A stretch of DNA of 51,816 nt from Geobacter sp. (GTDB taxonomy: Bacteria; Desulfobacterota; Desulfuromonadia; Geobacterales; Geobacteraceae): contig DNRQ01000079.1 of NCBI GenBank assembly GCA_003499925.1, positions 1 to 51,816 on the forward strand, given 5' to 3'. Made by a program: the position numbers and the translations under genes. Position 1 is the first letter of the stretch. Each line of letters starts with the position of its first letter. Below are positions 14,569-22,883 of the stretch, in pieces. The notes beneath the pieces are model-generated. The model worked only from the letters and a program-made list of their open reading frames with translations, ran no database searches and was not told where the DNA came from.

Positions 14569-16209
14569 TTAGTATTTGTAGGAAAGCTCCGCGCGCAGCA
14601 GATGATTTTTCCTTTTTTCGTCCTGCCGCAACTCGAAGTTGTCGATGGTCTCCCAGCCGTACATGAGCAGGGCGTTCCACTCCCCTGCAACCGGTACCGT
14701 CCAGAAGCCCCGCAGGGCGACCTTGCGCTCTATCGCCTGCATGACGCCGCCTGCATCGTAGCGTCCGGTGGCGTCGACCGGCAGGCGGCCGTAATCGCCG
14801 CGGGTGGTGCGGAAGCACTCCAGGGCCAGGTTGTTGACGGCGGAGAACCAGTGGCTGTAGCGCAGGAAAAACTCCTGGGACGCTCCCCCTTGGGAGTGCC
14901 CTACGGGAAGGCCGTGGTATACATAACCCGACGGGAAGGTGCTGTTGGTGTAGAGTATCTCGTGGCCGCGGTAGTACTCGAAGCGGAGGTCGTCACGGCC
15001 GCTGTCGGTGAGCCTCGGTATGTAGAACCCCGCCGAATAGCTCTCCACGATGGGCCAGAAAGCTGCGGCATCCTCGCCGGAGTATTCGGCGAAGAGCTCG
15101 CTGTTTCTGAGCCAGGGGAGCCTGAAGCGGAGCTCGAACCCGGCCAGGGAGTTGGAATTGTCAGAGCCGGTCCCGCCGATCAGGCCGCGCAGGGTCTCTC
15201 CCAAGCCATTGTTCACCCCGGTCCCGCCTGCCTGACGGCCGAGGTTGATGCCCAACTCCGAGTTCAGGGTCGGTTTCAGGGAGAGCTTTGCCGCGACCAG
15301 CAGCGGCTGCCGCTCCTTACCGTCGGTCACCGTCTTGTCGAACTGCGACACGATCAGGGTGTATTTGAGATCCCACAGATAGCGGCTCTTGACAGGCTCG
15401 GGACTGGAGAGCTTGACCAGGTCGAAGTTGCGCGCGTTGTTGGTGAGGGTGATGGCTCCGCGGTAGCCCAGGCCAAGCCAGTTCTCGTCGCGCCCCACCT
15501 CAAGCTCAACCCCTTCCCCGCCGAGCTTCAGGTATCCCTTGTTTAGCCTGAGCGTCGCGTCGTCGGCATGCTCGGACCAAAGGAGCATCGGCTCGACCAG
15601 GAGCGCAGCCTGGGAACCGACAAATGCCTCGCCGGTGGCCCGGAGATCGAGGTTGCTCCCGGAGCGGTAAGTCACCCCGTTGTTGTTCTCAAAAAGCGGC
15701 GTCCCCTCGCCGCCCCGCTGATGCACCGGGGTCGGGTTCCGGCTTATCGGGCGCAGCCCGTGCCCTATGCCGAAGACCCCCTCATTGGCGGGATAGTCGT
15801 TGACGGCCCGGAAATAGCTTCTGGGGGCTCCGTCAAGGTAGACGTAGCGAAGCCTCGCGCCGGCCAGGGCGTTGTAGTCGAAGCCCGGAGCCTTCTCCGG
15901 CTCGCCATGGAGCGCCGCCTCGCGCGGCAGCAGCTCTCTCAGCCTGTCGGCGATCTCCGCCGCTAAGGGAGGGTAGCTTCCCGAAGCAAGCCGCGCTTCG
16001 GCCTCCTCCAGAAGCCTGGCCGCCTCGCTCCTGGAATAGGGACGGATCCCCCTGATATCGCCCGACACCAGGCCGAAACCGGAGAGCTTCTCCAAGTAGG
16101 GATAAACCGGGCTGTCCAGGGGGACGTTCGGGGAGGAGAGGGCAAAGGCGGACCCGGAGCAGGCGATTACGGTGCAAAGCACAAGCAGAGCAAATTTCAA
16201 CATCTTCAT
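14569..16209 (-). CDS. Wzi-like capsule assembly outer-membrane protein
   Basis: Protein of 546 residues with a signal peptide (cleavage near GSAFA-LSSP). The N-terminal region resembles the periplasmic helices of capsule-assembly Wzi proteins (SPVYPYLEKLSGFGLV, YSRSEAARLLEEAE). The rest is rich in alternating polar and aromatic strands ending in aromatic residues (AELSYKY), as in an outer-membrane beta-barrel of about 18 strands. Wzi binds polymer at the cell surface. It is separated from the exopolysaccharide locus by about 4.3 kb of accessory DNA but fits it functionally. AGGTGG lies upstream of the ATG. Confidence 0.83.
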   Translation of the reverse strand: MKMLKFALLVLCTVIACSGSAFALSSPNVPLDSPVYPYLEKLSGFGLVSGDIRGIRPYSRSEAARLLEEAEARLASGSYPPLAAEIADRLRELLPREAALHGEPEKAPGFDYNALAGARLRYVYLDGAPRSYFRAVNDYPANEGVFGIGHGLRPISRNPTPVHQRGGEGTPLFENNNGVTYRSGSNLDLRATGEAFVGSQAALLVEPMLLWSEHADDATLRLNKGYLKLGGEGVELEVGRDENWLGLGYRGAITLTNNARNFDLVKLSSPEPVKSRYLWDLKYTLIVSQFDKTVTDGKERQPLLVAAKLSLKPTLNSELGINLGRQAGGTGVNNGLGETLRGLIGGTGSDNSNSLAGFELRFRLPWLRNSELFAEYSGEDAAAFWPIVESYSAGFYIPRLTDSGRDDLRFEYYRGHEILYTNSTFPSGYVYHGLPVGHSQGGASQEFFLRYSHWFSAVNNLALECFRTTRGDYGRLPVDATGRYDAGGVMQAIERKVALRGFWTVPVAGEWNALLMYGWETIDNFELRQDEKRKNHLLRAELSYKY

Positions 16210-16416
16210 AGGAGAACCACCTGGGGTTAAGTCAAAAGCGTTTAACAGAAATCAAGGGGATGAAAGGATAAAACCGGGACCTGCAAAAACAATATGTTTA
16301 TACATGAATAAAGGCGAGGATACAACAAGCCAATGCTATTAGTAGATAGGCAATGAGTACGGCTGACGCCAGGTGCATGAAGCAGTAGTTTCAATAATAG
16401 TGCTACCTTTTAGTAA

Positions 16417-16565
16417 CCTGATTAGTACCAATCTCCCGCTTGGTCTTCCCCCCTCCCTTGATGGGAGGGGTGGGGGGAGGGTGAGGCTTGTGCGAGCTTC
16501 CACCCTCTCCCCAGCCCTCCCCCATCAAGGGGGAGGGAGTGGTTGTGCACTATGCGGGAGATTAG
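16417..16565. repeat. Copy of the miniature inverted-repeat element
   Basis: Begins CCTGATTAGTACCAATCTCCCGC and ends GCGGGAGATTAG, with a GC-rich core of opposed CCCTCCCTTGATGGGAGGG-type hairpins. The outermost right terminus has decayed. It fills most of the gene-free stretch 16210-16594; the remainder (16210-16410) is AT-rich and may hold the promoter of the Wzi-like gene. Confidence 0.65.
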
Positions 16566-16594
16566 CATCCTATGCGGCATATGACAGGGGTCTG

Positions 16595-17032
16595 TTAAAC
16601 TGCGTTGCCCAACATTATCTCCGCAATGTCGTTCACTGTGACAATCTTGGTTTTCTTGAACGATTGGAGTACCAGCAAATCCTGGTCGCCGGTGATGAGG
16701 TAAGCTGCTTTGCCTGATGCGGCCAGGGCAAGAAACTTGTCGTCATTAGGATCACGACAGGCGCCGGAAGCATCCACAGTGACGTCCAATACGTCAGCGT
16801 AAGGAAGCAGTTCCTCTTCGACAAGCATTATGATCTCTGCCGGTGAAAGACGAAATTTAGGATAGTTGAGAACCCTCCTGAATTCTGTGAAGGTTTCCTT
16901 TGAGAGCAGCGGCAGAAGCCGCCCCGCAATCCAGAGGTCACGAAGCTTTCCCGGCTTTCCGCCGAACAAAAGGCCTGAAACCAGGATGTTAGTATCGATA
17001 ACGACCCTGACAGGAGTTACTTTCTGGCCCAT
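16595..17032 (-). CDS. PIN-domain toxin
   Basis: Ribonuclease-fold toxin of 145 residues. It shows the acidic residues of the PIN active site: Asp13 in RVVIDTNILVSG, Glu46 in TFTEFRRVL, and Asp residues in CRDPNDDKFLALA and LITGDQDLL. The family is the group of putative PIN toxins with a COG1569-like layout. The start overlaps the end of the upstream AbrB-like gene by 16 bp, the usual antitoxin-toxin arrangement. A deleted second copy of this gene is at 18399-18573. Confidence 0.85.
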   Translation of the reverse strand: MGQKVTPVRVVIDTNILVSGLLFGGKPGKLRDLWIAGRLLPLLSKETFTEFRRVLNYPKFRLSPAEIIMLVEEELLPYADVLDVTVDASGACRDPNDDKFLALAASGKAAYLITGDQDLLVLQSFKKTKIVTVNDIAEIMLGNAV

Positions 17033-17247
17033 TCAACCGCCTCGACAACATCTTCAGAGGTTATGCCCAGCTTTTTCAGCTTGGCGCGGACACCTGCGAG
17101 GGAAACGGTAATAGGTGTGATCTTTACCGGCGTCAGCACGATGCGGTTCTCCTCGATCGTAGCGTCGAAAAGGTCGATTCCTGGAAAGTTCCCGGCAATT
17201 TCTTTAGGAAGAGTGAGCTGATTTTTGGAAGTTTTTTTGGCAAGCAT
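17017..17247 (-). CDS. AbrB/MazE-type antitoxin
   Basis: A 76-residue protein with an N-terminal swapped-hairpin DNA-binding motif, MLAKKTSKNQLTLPKEI, typical of AbrB/SpoVT antitoxins, and a C-terminal part (AGVRAKLKKLGITSEDVVEAVEWAR) expected to block the PIN toxin. AAGGAGGG precedes the ATG, and an AT-rich promoter region with a TAAGGCTATCTTACTTA near-palindrome (about 17267-17283) lies upstream and may be its operator. Confidence 0.82.
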   Translation of the reverse strand: MLAKKTSKNQLTLPKEIAGNFPGIDLFDATIEENRIVLTPVKITPITVSLAGVRAKLKKLGITSEDVVEAVEWARK

Positions 17248-17423
17248 AGTGTAGCCCTCCTTAAAGTAAGGCTATCTTACTTATGGAAGACTATCAAGAA
17301 AAATATTCAAGTAAAAAAAAGGGGGGGGCGTGACCGAACGAGAGCCTGAACCTTGAACCTTGAATTCACGTCCCTTGGCCTATTAGATCCTCATCTTTCC
17401 GACCTCCGTTGCCGCGGAGATCG

Positions 17424-17813
17424 TCAGGCGAAAAGCTGCAGTTGCGAATTTGCCGCGATAACGACGAAATGTTGATCGCCGCTCAGGATGGGAGATCCGT
17501 GATGGATGGCTGCAGCCGCAATGAGAGCGTCGGTGGACGGGACGGTTATACCTTTCTTGCGCAAATCTCGGTACAGTGACGCCGCGAGAAGATGCACCTC
17601 CCTCCCCGCCTCAAAAAACGGCAGAAACAAGAGCCGCTGCCTGGTCACCTGGTAGCTCTCCCGGTCGCGAATCCCCTGCAGGATCTCCTGAAGAACGATG
17701 CCGCAAATGGCCACACGGTTCTGCCCCCGGATCAGCCCTTCCAGCCTGTAGTTGTAATCCGCCGCCGGATTACGGAAGAAGTCGACCCATACCGAGGTGT
17801 CAACAAGAACCAT
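17424..17813 (-). CDS. vapC: VapC-type PIN toxin
   Basis: A 129-residue PIN ribonuclease with the expected acidic residues: Asp5 (VLVDTSVWVDFFR), Glu43 (VLQEILQGIRD), and Asp near 94 (PSTDALIAAAAIHHG) with a final Asp in LSGDQHF. VapC toxins cut tRNA or rRNA loops. It is preceded by its antitoxin, whose gene overlaps the toxin start by 14 bp. Confidence 0.9.
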   Translation of the reverse strand: MVLVDTSVWVDFFRNPAADYNYRLEGLIRGQNRVAICGIVLQEILQGIRDRESYQVTRQRLLFLPFFEAGREVHLLAASLYRDLRKKGITVPSTDALIAAAAIHHGSPILSGDQHFVVIAANSQLQLFA

Positions 17814-18009
17814 GGCGATCCTTCCTCATCTGCTCCAGATCCCCCTCCCAATCAACCTTCCCCTTCAGACCGAGAATGGCTTCGATCTCCTTCTGCTCCA
17901 CCAACTTGCGCAGAGCAAAGTTCACCACGTCCACCTTCTTGCGTAACCCGCTCAGTTGCTGCGCCCGGGCCAGAATATCCTCGTCCAAATCGATCACGGT
18001 CCTTGCCAT
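17800..18009 (-). CDS. vapB: VapB-type antitoxin
   Basis: Antitoxin of 69 residues starting MARTVIDLDEDILARAQQL, a ribbon-helix-helix protein of the VapB type 2 group (DUF2191-like), with a C-terminal tail (GKVDWEGDLEQMRKDR) that would occupy the VapC active site. The start at 18009 has GGAGGTGTC upstream; 16 further in-frame codons upstream are not family-like. Confidence 0.87.
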   Translation of the reverse strand: MARTVIDLDEDILARAQQLSGLRKKVDVVNFALRKLVEQKEIEAILGLKGKVDWEGDLEQMRKDRHGSC

Positions 18010-18116
18010 GTGACACCTCCAGGCCTTCATGTTAACGCAGGTTTGATATCGTTTCAAGGAGGTTTATATATAAAAACAGGAGGAATGGTGCTTGGCCCGC
18101 AGCCCCAGTGGTAGTG

Positions 18117-18150
18117 GTAGGTCGGGTTAGCCCGAAGGGCGTAACCCGAC
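18117..18150. repeat. GTCGGGTTA palindromic repeat
   Basis: Third copy of the repeat seen at 84-181: GGTAGGTCGGGTTAGCC then GGGCGTAACCCGAC, a near-perfect hairpin, upstream of the vapBC promoter region. The gene-free stretch 18058-18662 holds this repeat, the mobile element at 18236, the PIN gene remnant and a heptamer array. Confidence 0.65.
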
Positions 18151-18235
18151 ATGCATTCGAGCGGCTTGGACGCGGCTTGGCCCACTCAAGCACCAGAAGG
18201 AGAGTAGCCTGCCAGGGGCAGCTGTTAAACTGCGT

Positions 18236-18398
18236 CCTGATTAGCGCTGATCTTCCGCTGGTTAAAACTCCCCCTCCCTTGATGGGAGGGGGCGGGGGGG
18301 AGGGTGAGGCTCATGCCAGCTTTTCACCCTCTCCCCACCCCTCCCCCATCAAGGGGGAGGGGTGCTTGTGCAGTGTGCGGAAGATTAACACTAATCAG
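18236..18398. mobile_element. Miniature inverted-repeat element with target duplication
   Basis: A 163-bp non-coding element. Its ends are imperfect inverted repeats: CTGATTAGCGCTGATCTTCC on the left against CTGATTAGTGTTAATCTTCC read inward from the right. The core contains opposed GC-rich hairpins (CCCCTCCCTTGATGGGAGG and its mirror). It is flanked on both sides by AAACTGCGT (18227-18235 and 18399-18407). The homologous site at 16597-16605 has AAACTGCGT only once and no element, so this is an occupied and an empty version of one site. No transposase is encoded, so it would depend on one elsewhere. Confidence 0.8.
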
Positions 18399-18573
18399 AA
18401 ACTGCGTTGCCCAACATTATCTCCGCAATGTCGTTCACTGTGACGATCTTGGTTTTCTTGAACGATTGGAGTACCAGCAAATCCTGGTCGCCGGTGATGA
18501 GGTAAGCTGCTTTGCCTGATGCGGCCAGGGCAAGAAAAGGAAGACTATCAAGATAAATATTCAAGTAAAAAAA
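18399..18573 (-). pseudogene. Deleted second copy of the PIN/AbrB module
   Basis: 18399-18537 is almost identical to 16597-16735, the 3' end of the PIN toxin gene (one difference noticed). It then jumps to 18539-18573, which matches 17285-17319, upstream of the AbrB gene. So a whole second PIN/AbrB module existed and lost an internal segment of about 549 bp, including the antitoxin. The remaining reading frame (LALAASGKAAYLITGDQDL) has no active start. Confidence 0.85.
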
Positions 18574-18574
18574 C

Positions 18575-18657
18575 GAGAACCTTGAACCTTGAACCTTGAA
18601 CTTTAAACCTTGAACTTTAAACCTTGAACTTAGAACCTTGAACCTTGAACCTTCGTG
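18575..18657. repeat. Heptamer array, variants of AACCTTG
   Basis: About eleven tandem 7-base units: AACCTTG, AACTTTA, AACTTAG in mixed order, directly downstream of the DUF4143 gene stop. Same family as the arrays at 20441-20528, 37776-37915 and 38296-38390. Confidence 0.75.
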
Positions 18658-18662
18658 CCTGA

Positions 18663-19829
18663 TTATGAAAGAGAAAGCCCAGAGACCGCTTTCCATCCAA
18701 CGACCTTGATTCCCTTGTGCAGGTAGGAGTTTTCGCCGCCGTAGATCAACAACGGACTTACTGCCAGATCTCCGGAAAGGGCCAGCCATTTCTCCAGCGT
18801 TGCAAAAAAGTCCCGTGCCACTGTTGCGCCCGACTTTATCTCGACAGGTATCATCTGTGCCCCCTGTTCGACGATGACATCCACTTCAAGGCCGTTGCTG
18901 TCTCTCCAGAAATACATGCCAGGACGCTCTCCGATATTCAGACGTGATTTCATCAGCTCGGCCACAACAAAGGTCTCGAAGATGCCCCCCCGAAGTGGAT
19001 GGTTTTCCAGTTGCTGCGGCGTTTGAATGCCCAGCAGCCAGCAGACCAGACCGGAATCGTAAAAATATAGTTTCGGTGCTTTTATCAATCGCTTGTTGAA
19101 ATTGGAATGGTGCGGACGGAGTTGGAACAAGATATAGCTTGCCTCGAGCACAGATATCCAGGCCTTGCCGGTATTGTGGGTGATGCCGCAATCGGCGGCA
19201 AGCGAGGAAAGATTCAGCAGTTGCCCCGTACGCCCCGCACACAGTCTGACAAATCGCTGGAACGTCTCGAGTTCCTGCACCTTCAGCACCTGTCGGACGT
19301 CCCGCTCGATGTAGGCCGTCACATATGCGCTAAACCAGGCGCGAGGGGGGACGGCACGGTCATACAGCGGTGGGTATCCCCCCTTCACCAGCATCTCATC
19401 CAGCTTCTGTGGCATTATGCCGGAGCGCGCCAATTCATCGAGGGAAAAGGGGAGTAGCTCGACAAAGGCGGTTCTGCCTGCCAGGGATTGGCTTATGCCT
19501 GACAGCAGTCCGAACTGCTGAGATCCGGTCAGGATGAAAAGCCCCATCCGGCCGTCCGCATCAACCCGCGTCTGAAGATACGACAGAATTTCGGGGCAGC
19601 GTTGCACCTCGTCAAGTACCGCACCGTCGGGGAAACGGTTCAGAAAAGATCTCGGGTCGTCTGTTGCGGTCAGCCTGACATCAGGATCTTCAAGAGACAC
19701 ATATGGTTTGGCGGCAAAGATAGCTTTGGCAAGGGTAGTCTTGCCGGACTGGCGCGGACCAGTAATGGTGACAATGGGAAACCCCAGCAAAAGGGATCGT
19801 ATGGTTTGCTCTGCCGCCCGTAATATCAT
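18663..19829 (-). CDS. AAA ATPase with DUF4143 domain
   Basis: Protein of 388 residues. The N-terminal AAA_14 domain has Walker A GPRQSGKTT (residues 24-32), Walker B AVLDEVQRCP and the sensor segment LTGSQQF. The middle YIERDVRQVLKVQELETFQ leads into DUF4143 (SYILFQLRPH, LYFYDSGLVCWLLGI), and near the end EVDVIVEQG and IPVEIKSG resemble a PD-(D/E)XK nuclease-like core. The family is widespread as single mobile accessory genes, and its cellular role is not established. Located in a toxin-antitoxin-rich stretch, it is probably also an accessory gene. Confidence 0.85.
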   Translation of the reverse strand: MILRAAEQTIRSLLLGFPIVTITGPRQSGKTTLAKAIFAAKPYVSLEDPDVRLTATDDPRSFLNRFPDGAVLDEVQRCPEILSYLQTRVDADGRMGLFILTGSQQFGLLSGISQSLAGRTAFVELLPFSLDELARSGIMPQKLDEMLVKGGYPPLYDRAVPPRAWFSAYVTAYIERDVRQVLKVQELETFQRFVRLCAGRTGQLLNLSSLAADCGITHNTGKAWISVLEASYILFQLRPHHSNFNKRLIKAPKLYFYDSGLVCWLLGIQTPQQLENHPLRGGIFETFVVAELMKSRLNIGERPGMYFWRDSNGLEVDVIVEQGAQMIPVEIKSGATVARDFFATLEKWLALSGDLAVSPLLIYGGENSYLHKGIKVVGWKAVSGLSLS

Positions 19830-20065
19830 GACTATAAACTATCGAAAGTTATGCAAATTGTCAAAAGCTTTCTCAATTGTCTTGAAAGTACCGGAATTTA
19901 GTTTTCACATCGTAGAAGAAATTACGGCACAAGCTGCACGATCTGGGTAAAGCTGGTGACACGAAAATTTGAGGAGAAAAACGGGATCTTGATAATAGAG
20001 GATGTTTCAGTAGTGTGAACCCCAACATGGCATCGTAGGGGGTAACGGCAAGCTCGGGCTACGGC

Positions 20066-20413
20066 CTAACTCTCTTTCACCCGGTAGATGCCGTGATGGG
20101 CTTCAGTGTCAGCACGGTGAGCAGCGACTTCGGCTGCAATCTTGTCAATCTTCTCGCCGAGCCGAGATTCAACCCGCTCCAAGGTCTCCGAAAGCACCCT
20201 GTGGCCCTCAGCAACGACAGCAAGCTTGTGGTCAAAGCTTTCCGTAAGACGAGATTCTACCCGCGCCAAGGTCTCAGAAAGCATCTGGTGGCCTTCAGCA
20301 ACGACTGCAAGTTTGGAATCAAAGCTTTCCATCACAGCAACGACGTGCTGCTGAAACTGCTCCGTTTGCCTTATAAATAATTCTTCAATGAACCGCTTGT
20401 CGTTCTCGTTCAA
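20066..20413 (-). CDS. Coiled-coil protein, paralogue 1 of 3
   Basis: Unrecognised 115-residue protein. The N-terminus NENDKRFIEELFIRQTEQ and the end VAAHRADTEAHHGIYRVKES are shared with the proteins at 36797-37198 and 37286-37765. Between them lies a coiled coil, here made of a duplicated 29-residue unit (FDSKLAVVAEGHQMLSETL, then FDHKLAVVAEGHRVLSETL). The start is TTG at 20413 with GAGGAG upstream. No signal peptide or membrane segment. The function is unknown; the charged, repetitive coil suggests a self-assembling or scaffold protein. Confidence 0.75.
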   Translation of the reverse strand: MNENDKRFIEELFIRQTEQFQQHVVAVMESFDSKLAVVAEGHQMLSETLARVESRLTESFDHKLAVVAEGHRVLSETLERVESRLGEKIDKIAAEVAAHRADTEAHHGIYRVKES

Positions 20414-20440
20414 TTACAACTCCTCTTTTGGCTCTCAGCT

Positions 20441-20528
20441 GAACCCTGAACCCTGAACCCTGAACCCTGAACCCTGAACCCTGAACCCTGAACTTAGAAC
20501 TTAGAACTTAGAACCTTGAACCTTGAAC
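20441..20528. repeat. Heptamer array AACCCTG / AACTTAG / AACCTTG
   Basis: At least six perfect tandem copies of AACCCTG followed by about three AACTTAG and two AACCTTG units, twelve 7-base repeats in all, between the dehydratase gene (minus strand, stop at 20537) and the coiled-coil gene. The length is likely to vary between strains. Confidence 0.8.
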
Positions 20529-20536
20529 GCCTTTCC

Positions 20537-22483
20537 TCACGCCGCCGAGCCGTCCTGGTTTCCTGCTGCGCGCAGCTTCCTGATCAGGGCGAGCTTCTTG
20601 GGAGGGAACAGGTCCGGCCTCACCCTCTGGAAGGCCTGTGGCGGGGCGACCTCGAAATCGTAGCGCGGCACGAATTCGGGCACCAGGTTGCGCAACGAAT
20701 CGATCAACCCTGCGATATCGTACTCCCCGGCACAGGCAAAGAGCTCATCGAGATCCTCGCTGACCCGCTTCAGGTCGGTCTCCACCGGCGCCATGACCCG
20801 GATCTTCTTGTGCGTGGTGGGCCTCACCCCCTCCCCTTCGATCAGCAGTTCCTCGAAGAGCTTCTCGCCGGGTTTCAGGCCGGTGAACCGGATATCGATC
20901 TCCTTGTAGGGGATCAGCCCGGAGAGCCTGATCAGCTCCTCGGCCAGCGAGAGTATCCGGACCGGCTCTCCCATGTCCAAAACGAAGATCTCCCCCCCCT
21001 TGCCGATGCAGCCGGCCTGCATGACCAGCTGCGACGCCTCGGGGATGGTCATGAAGTAGCGGACCACATCCCGGTCGGTCACGGTGACCGGGCCACCCTT
21101 GCGGATCTGCTCCTTGAAAAGCGGGATCACGCTGCCGTTGCTCCCCAGCACGTTGCCGAAGCGGACCGTGGTGAACTTGGTCTTGCTGTTGGCAGCCAGC
21201 GCCTGCACGTAGATCTCCGCGCTCCTCTTGGTCGCCCCCATGACGTTGGTCGGATTCACCGCCTTGTCCGTGGAGACCATGACGAAGTTTTGCACCTTGT
21301 GCTTGTCGGCTGCGTCCGCCACGATCCTGGACCCCATCACGTTGTTCAGTACCGCCTCCGCCGGGTTGTACTCCATCATCGCGACATGCTTGTAGGCCGC
21401 GGCGTGGAACACCACTTCGGGGCAGAACTCGTCGAACACCGATTCCACCCGATCCCGGTTCTTGACGTCTCCCATCAGGGGTATGATGCGCAGCTCAGGG
21501 AAAGCCGCCGCCAGTTCCTTCTCGATATAGAAGAGCGGGGTCTCGGCGTGGTCGAAGAGGACCAGCTTGGCCGGCTTGAAGAGCGCCACCTGGCGGCAGA
21601 TCTCGCTGCCGATGCTCCCCGCCGCCCCCGTGACCAGCACCCGCTTGTCGGTGAGATAGTTGCGGATCGCGGTCTGGTCGAGGACGACCGGGTCGCGCCC
21701 CAGGAGGTCCTCTATCTCCACATCCTTGATCTGGGAGACCGAGACCTTGCCGTCGATGATGGCCGTTATCCCGGGAAGCGTCTTGAAGCGCGCCTTGGCG
21801 CTCTCGCAACTGGCGATCACCCGGCGCATCAGCTCCTTGTCCCCGGAGGGGATGGCGAAGATGACCTCTTCGATGCGGTGCCTTCGCACCAGGGCCCGGA
21901 GGTGGTTGGTCCCCCCCAGCACGCGCACGCCGGAGAGACGCAGCCCCCGCTTGTCCGGAGCGTCGTCCACGAAGCCGACCACGTTGTAGGAAGCATTGGC
22001 CTGCTTCCTGATCTCCTTCAGCAAGAGATTACCGGCATCGCCCGCTCCTATGATCAGGGTCCGCTTCCCCTTGCGAAGCGACGGGATGAACCTGGTTTCC
22101 CGGTACACCCTCCAGATCAGCCTGCTGGCACAGACCAGGGAGAATAGGATGAACCAGTCCAGGATGTAGATGGATCGGGGGAGCGCATAAGGGCCGTCCA
22201 TGAAGACCAGCAGAAAGCCCGAGGCAAAGGAGGAAAAGGTGACCACCTTGAGGATCTGGTAGGCGTCCTGAAGCGAGGCGTAGCGCCAGATGTTCCGGTA
22301 CATGCCGGAAGCGGCGAAGAGGATCGGTTTGGCAATGAGGACGACGGCGAGCCCTTCGCGCAATCCCTCCAGCTGATCGGCGGGAATACGGAAATCGAAG
22401 CGAAGCAAAAAAGCGAAGGAAAGTGAAGCAGCCATTAAAGCTACATCGAGGAAAAAAACCAGGACCCTTTTTGCGCGAAACAT
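20537..22483 (-). CDS. Membrane-bound nucleotide-sugar 4,6-dehydratase (WbpM/FlaA1 long family)
   Basis: Converts a UDP-N-acetyl-hexosamine to its 4-keto-6-deoxy form, the first step to amino-deoxy sugars of exopolysaccharide. Four membrane spans occupy about residues 5-125. A first Rossmann domain has GAGDAG at 146-151, and the catalytic SDR domain has TGAAGSIGSE from 285. The active-site region is STDKAVNPTNVMGATK, with Met415 replacing the usual tyrosine before Lys419, as in WbpM. Length 648 residues fits. GGAGGC lies upstream of the ATG. It is last in the locus, 400 bp after the E1 beta gene, and may have its own promoter. Confidence 0.92.
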   Translation of the reverse strand: MFRAKRVLVFFLDVALMAASLSFAFLLRFDFRIPADQLEGLREGLAVVLIAKPILFAASGMYRNIWRYASLQDAYQILKVVTFSSFASGFLLVFMDGPYALPRSIYILDWFILFSLVCASRLIWRVYRETRFIPSLRKGKRTLIIGAGDAGNLLLKEIRKQANASYNVVGFVDDAPDKRGLRLSGVRVLGGTNHLRALVRRHRIEEVIFAIPSGDKELMRRVIASCESAKARFKTLPGITAIIDGKVSVSQIKDVEIEDLLGRDPVVLDQTAIRNYLTDKRVLVTGAAGSIGSEICRQVALFKPAKLVLFDHAETPLFYIEKELAAAFPELRIIPLMGDVKNRDRVESVFDEFCPEVVFHAAAYKHVAMMEYNPAEAVLNNVMGSRIVADAADKHKVQNFVMVSTDKAVNPTNVMGATKRSAEIYVQALAANSKTKFTTVRFGNVLGSNGSVIPLFKEQIRKGGPVTVTDRDVVRYFMTIPEASQLVMQAGCIGKGGEIFVLDMGEPVRILSLAEELIRLSGLIPYKEIDIRFTGLKPGEKLFEELLIEGEGVRPTTHKKIRVMAPVETDLKRVSEDLDELFACAGEYDIAGLIDSLRNLVPEFVPRYDFEVAPPQAFQRVRPDLFPPKKLALIRKLRAAGNQDGSAA

Positions 22484-22756
22484 ACCGCCTCCACAACTGT
22501 ACTAAAGAACAGGCGAAAAGATCATCGCTACAGATGCTTGTTTAACCGCCACACATTACAGCATGGCAAGGTGAAAAAGCAATCATTCATTTTCATGAAC
22601 CAGCCGTTGCCATGCTGCTCCCAGGCCGAGATCTTTGACCGAATTCCCGCCGGTTATCCGCTGCGAACTGCCCGAGGACCAAAAGAAACTCCGGAAGCCT
22701 TGCCTACGCGTCCAACATCAGGCTCCGGCCGACTCTTCCGCCATTGCCGTCAATTA

Positions 22757-22866
22757 ACCCGATCAGCGCTGATCCGTCCGCTGTCCGGGCCGCTCCCCCC
22801 ATCCCCACCCCGACCCTCCCCTTGAAGGGGAGGGAGTTTTTCAGCGGGAAACGGCGCTGATCGGGT
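22757..22866. repeat. Short copy of the inverted-repeat element family
   Basis: About 110 bp with ACCCGATCAGCGC at the left and its exact complement GCGCTGATCGGGT at the right, enclosing GC-rich sequence with a CCCTCCCCTTGAAGGGGAGGG hairpin followed by AGTTTTT. The core is nearly the same as at 13130-13165. The hairpin and T run would terminate plus-strand transcription. The other part of the gap 22484-22883 has no gene. Confidence 0.65.
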
Positions 22867-22883
22867 GAAGTGAGCCGGTCGGT

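Noticed and set aside
20441..20528. Possible CRISPR array
   Set aside because: Units are 7 bases, directly adjacent without spacers, and no cas gene is present.
20516..22147. Long plus-strand open frame (543 codons)
   Set aside because: Lies exactly antisense to the dehydratase gene and has Asp/Arg/His-rich low-complexity translation typical of a GC-rich gene's shadow; no family motif.
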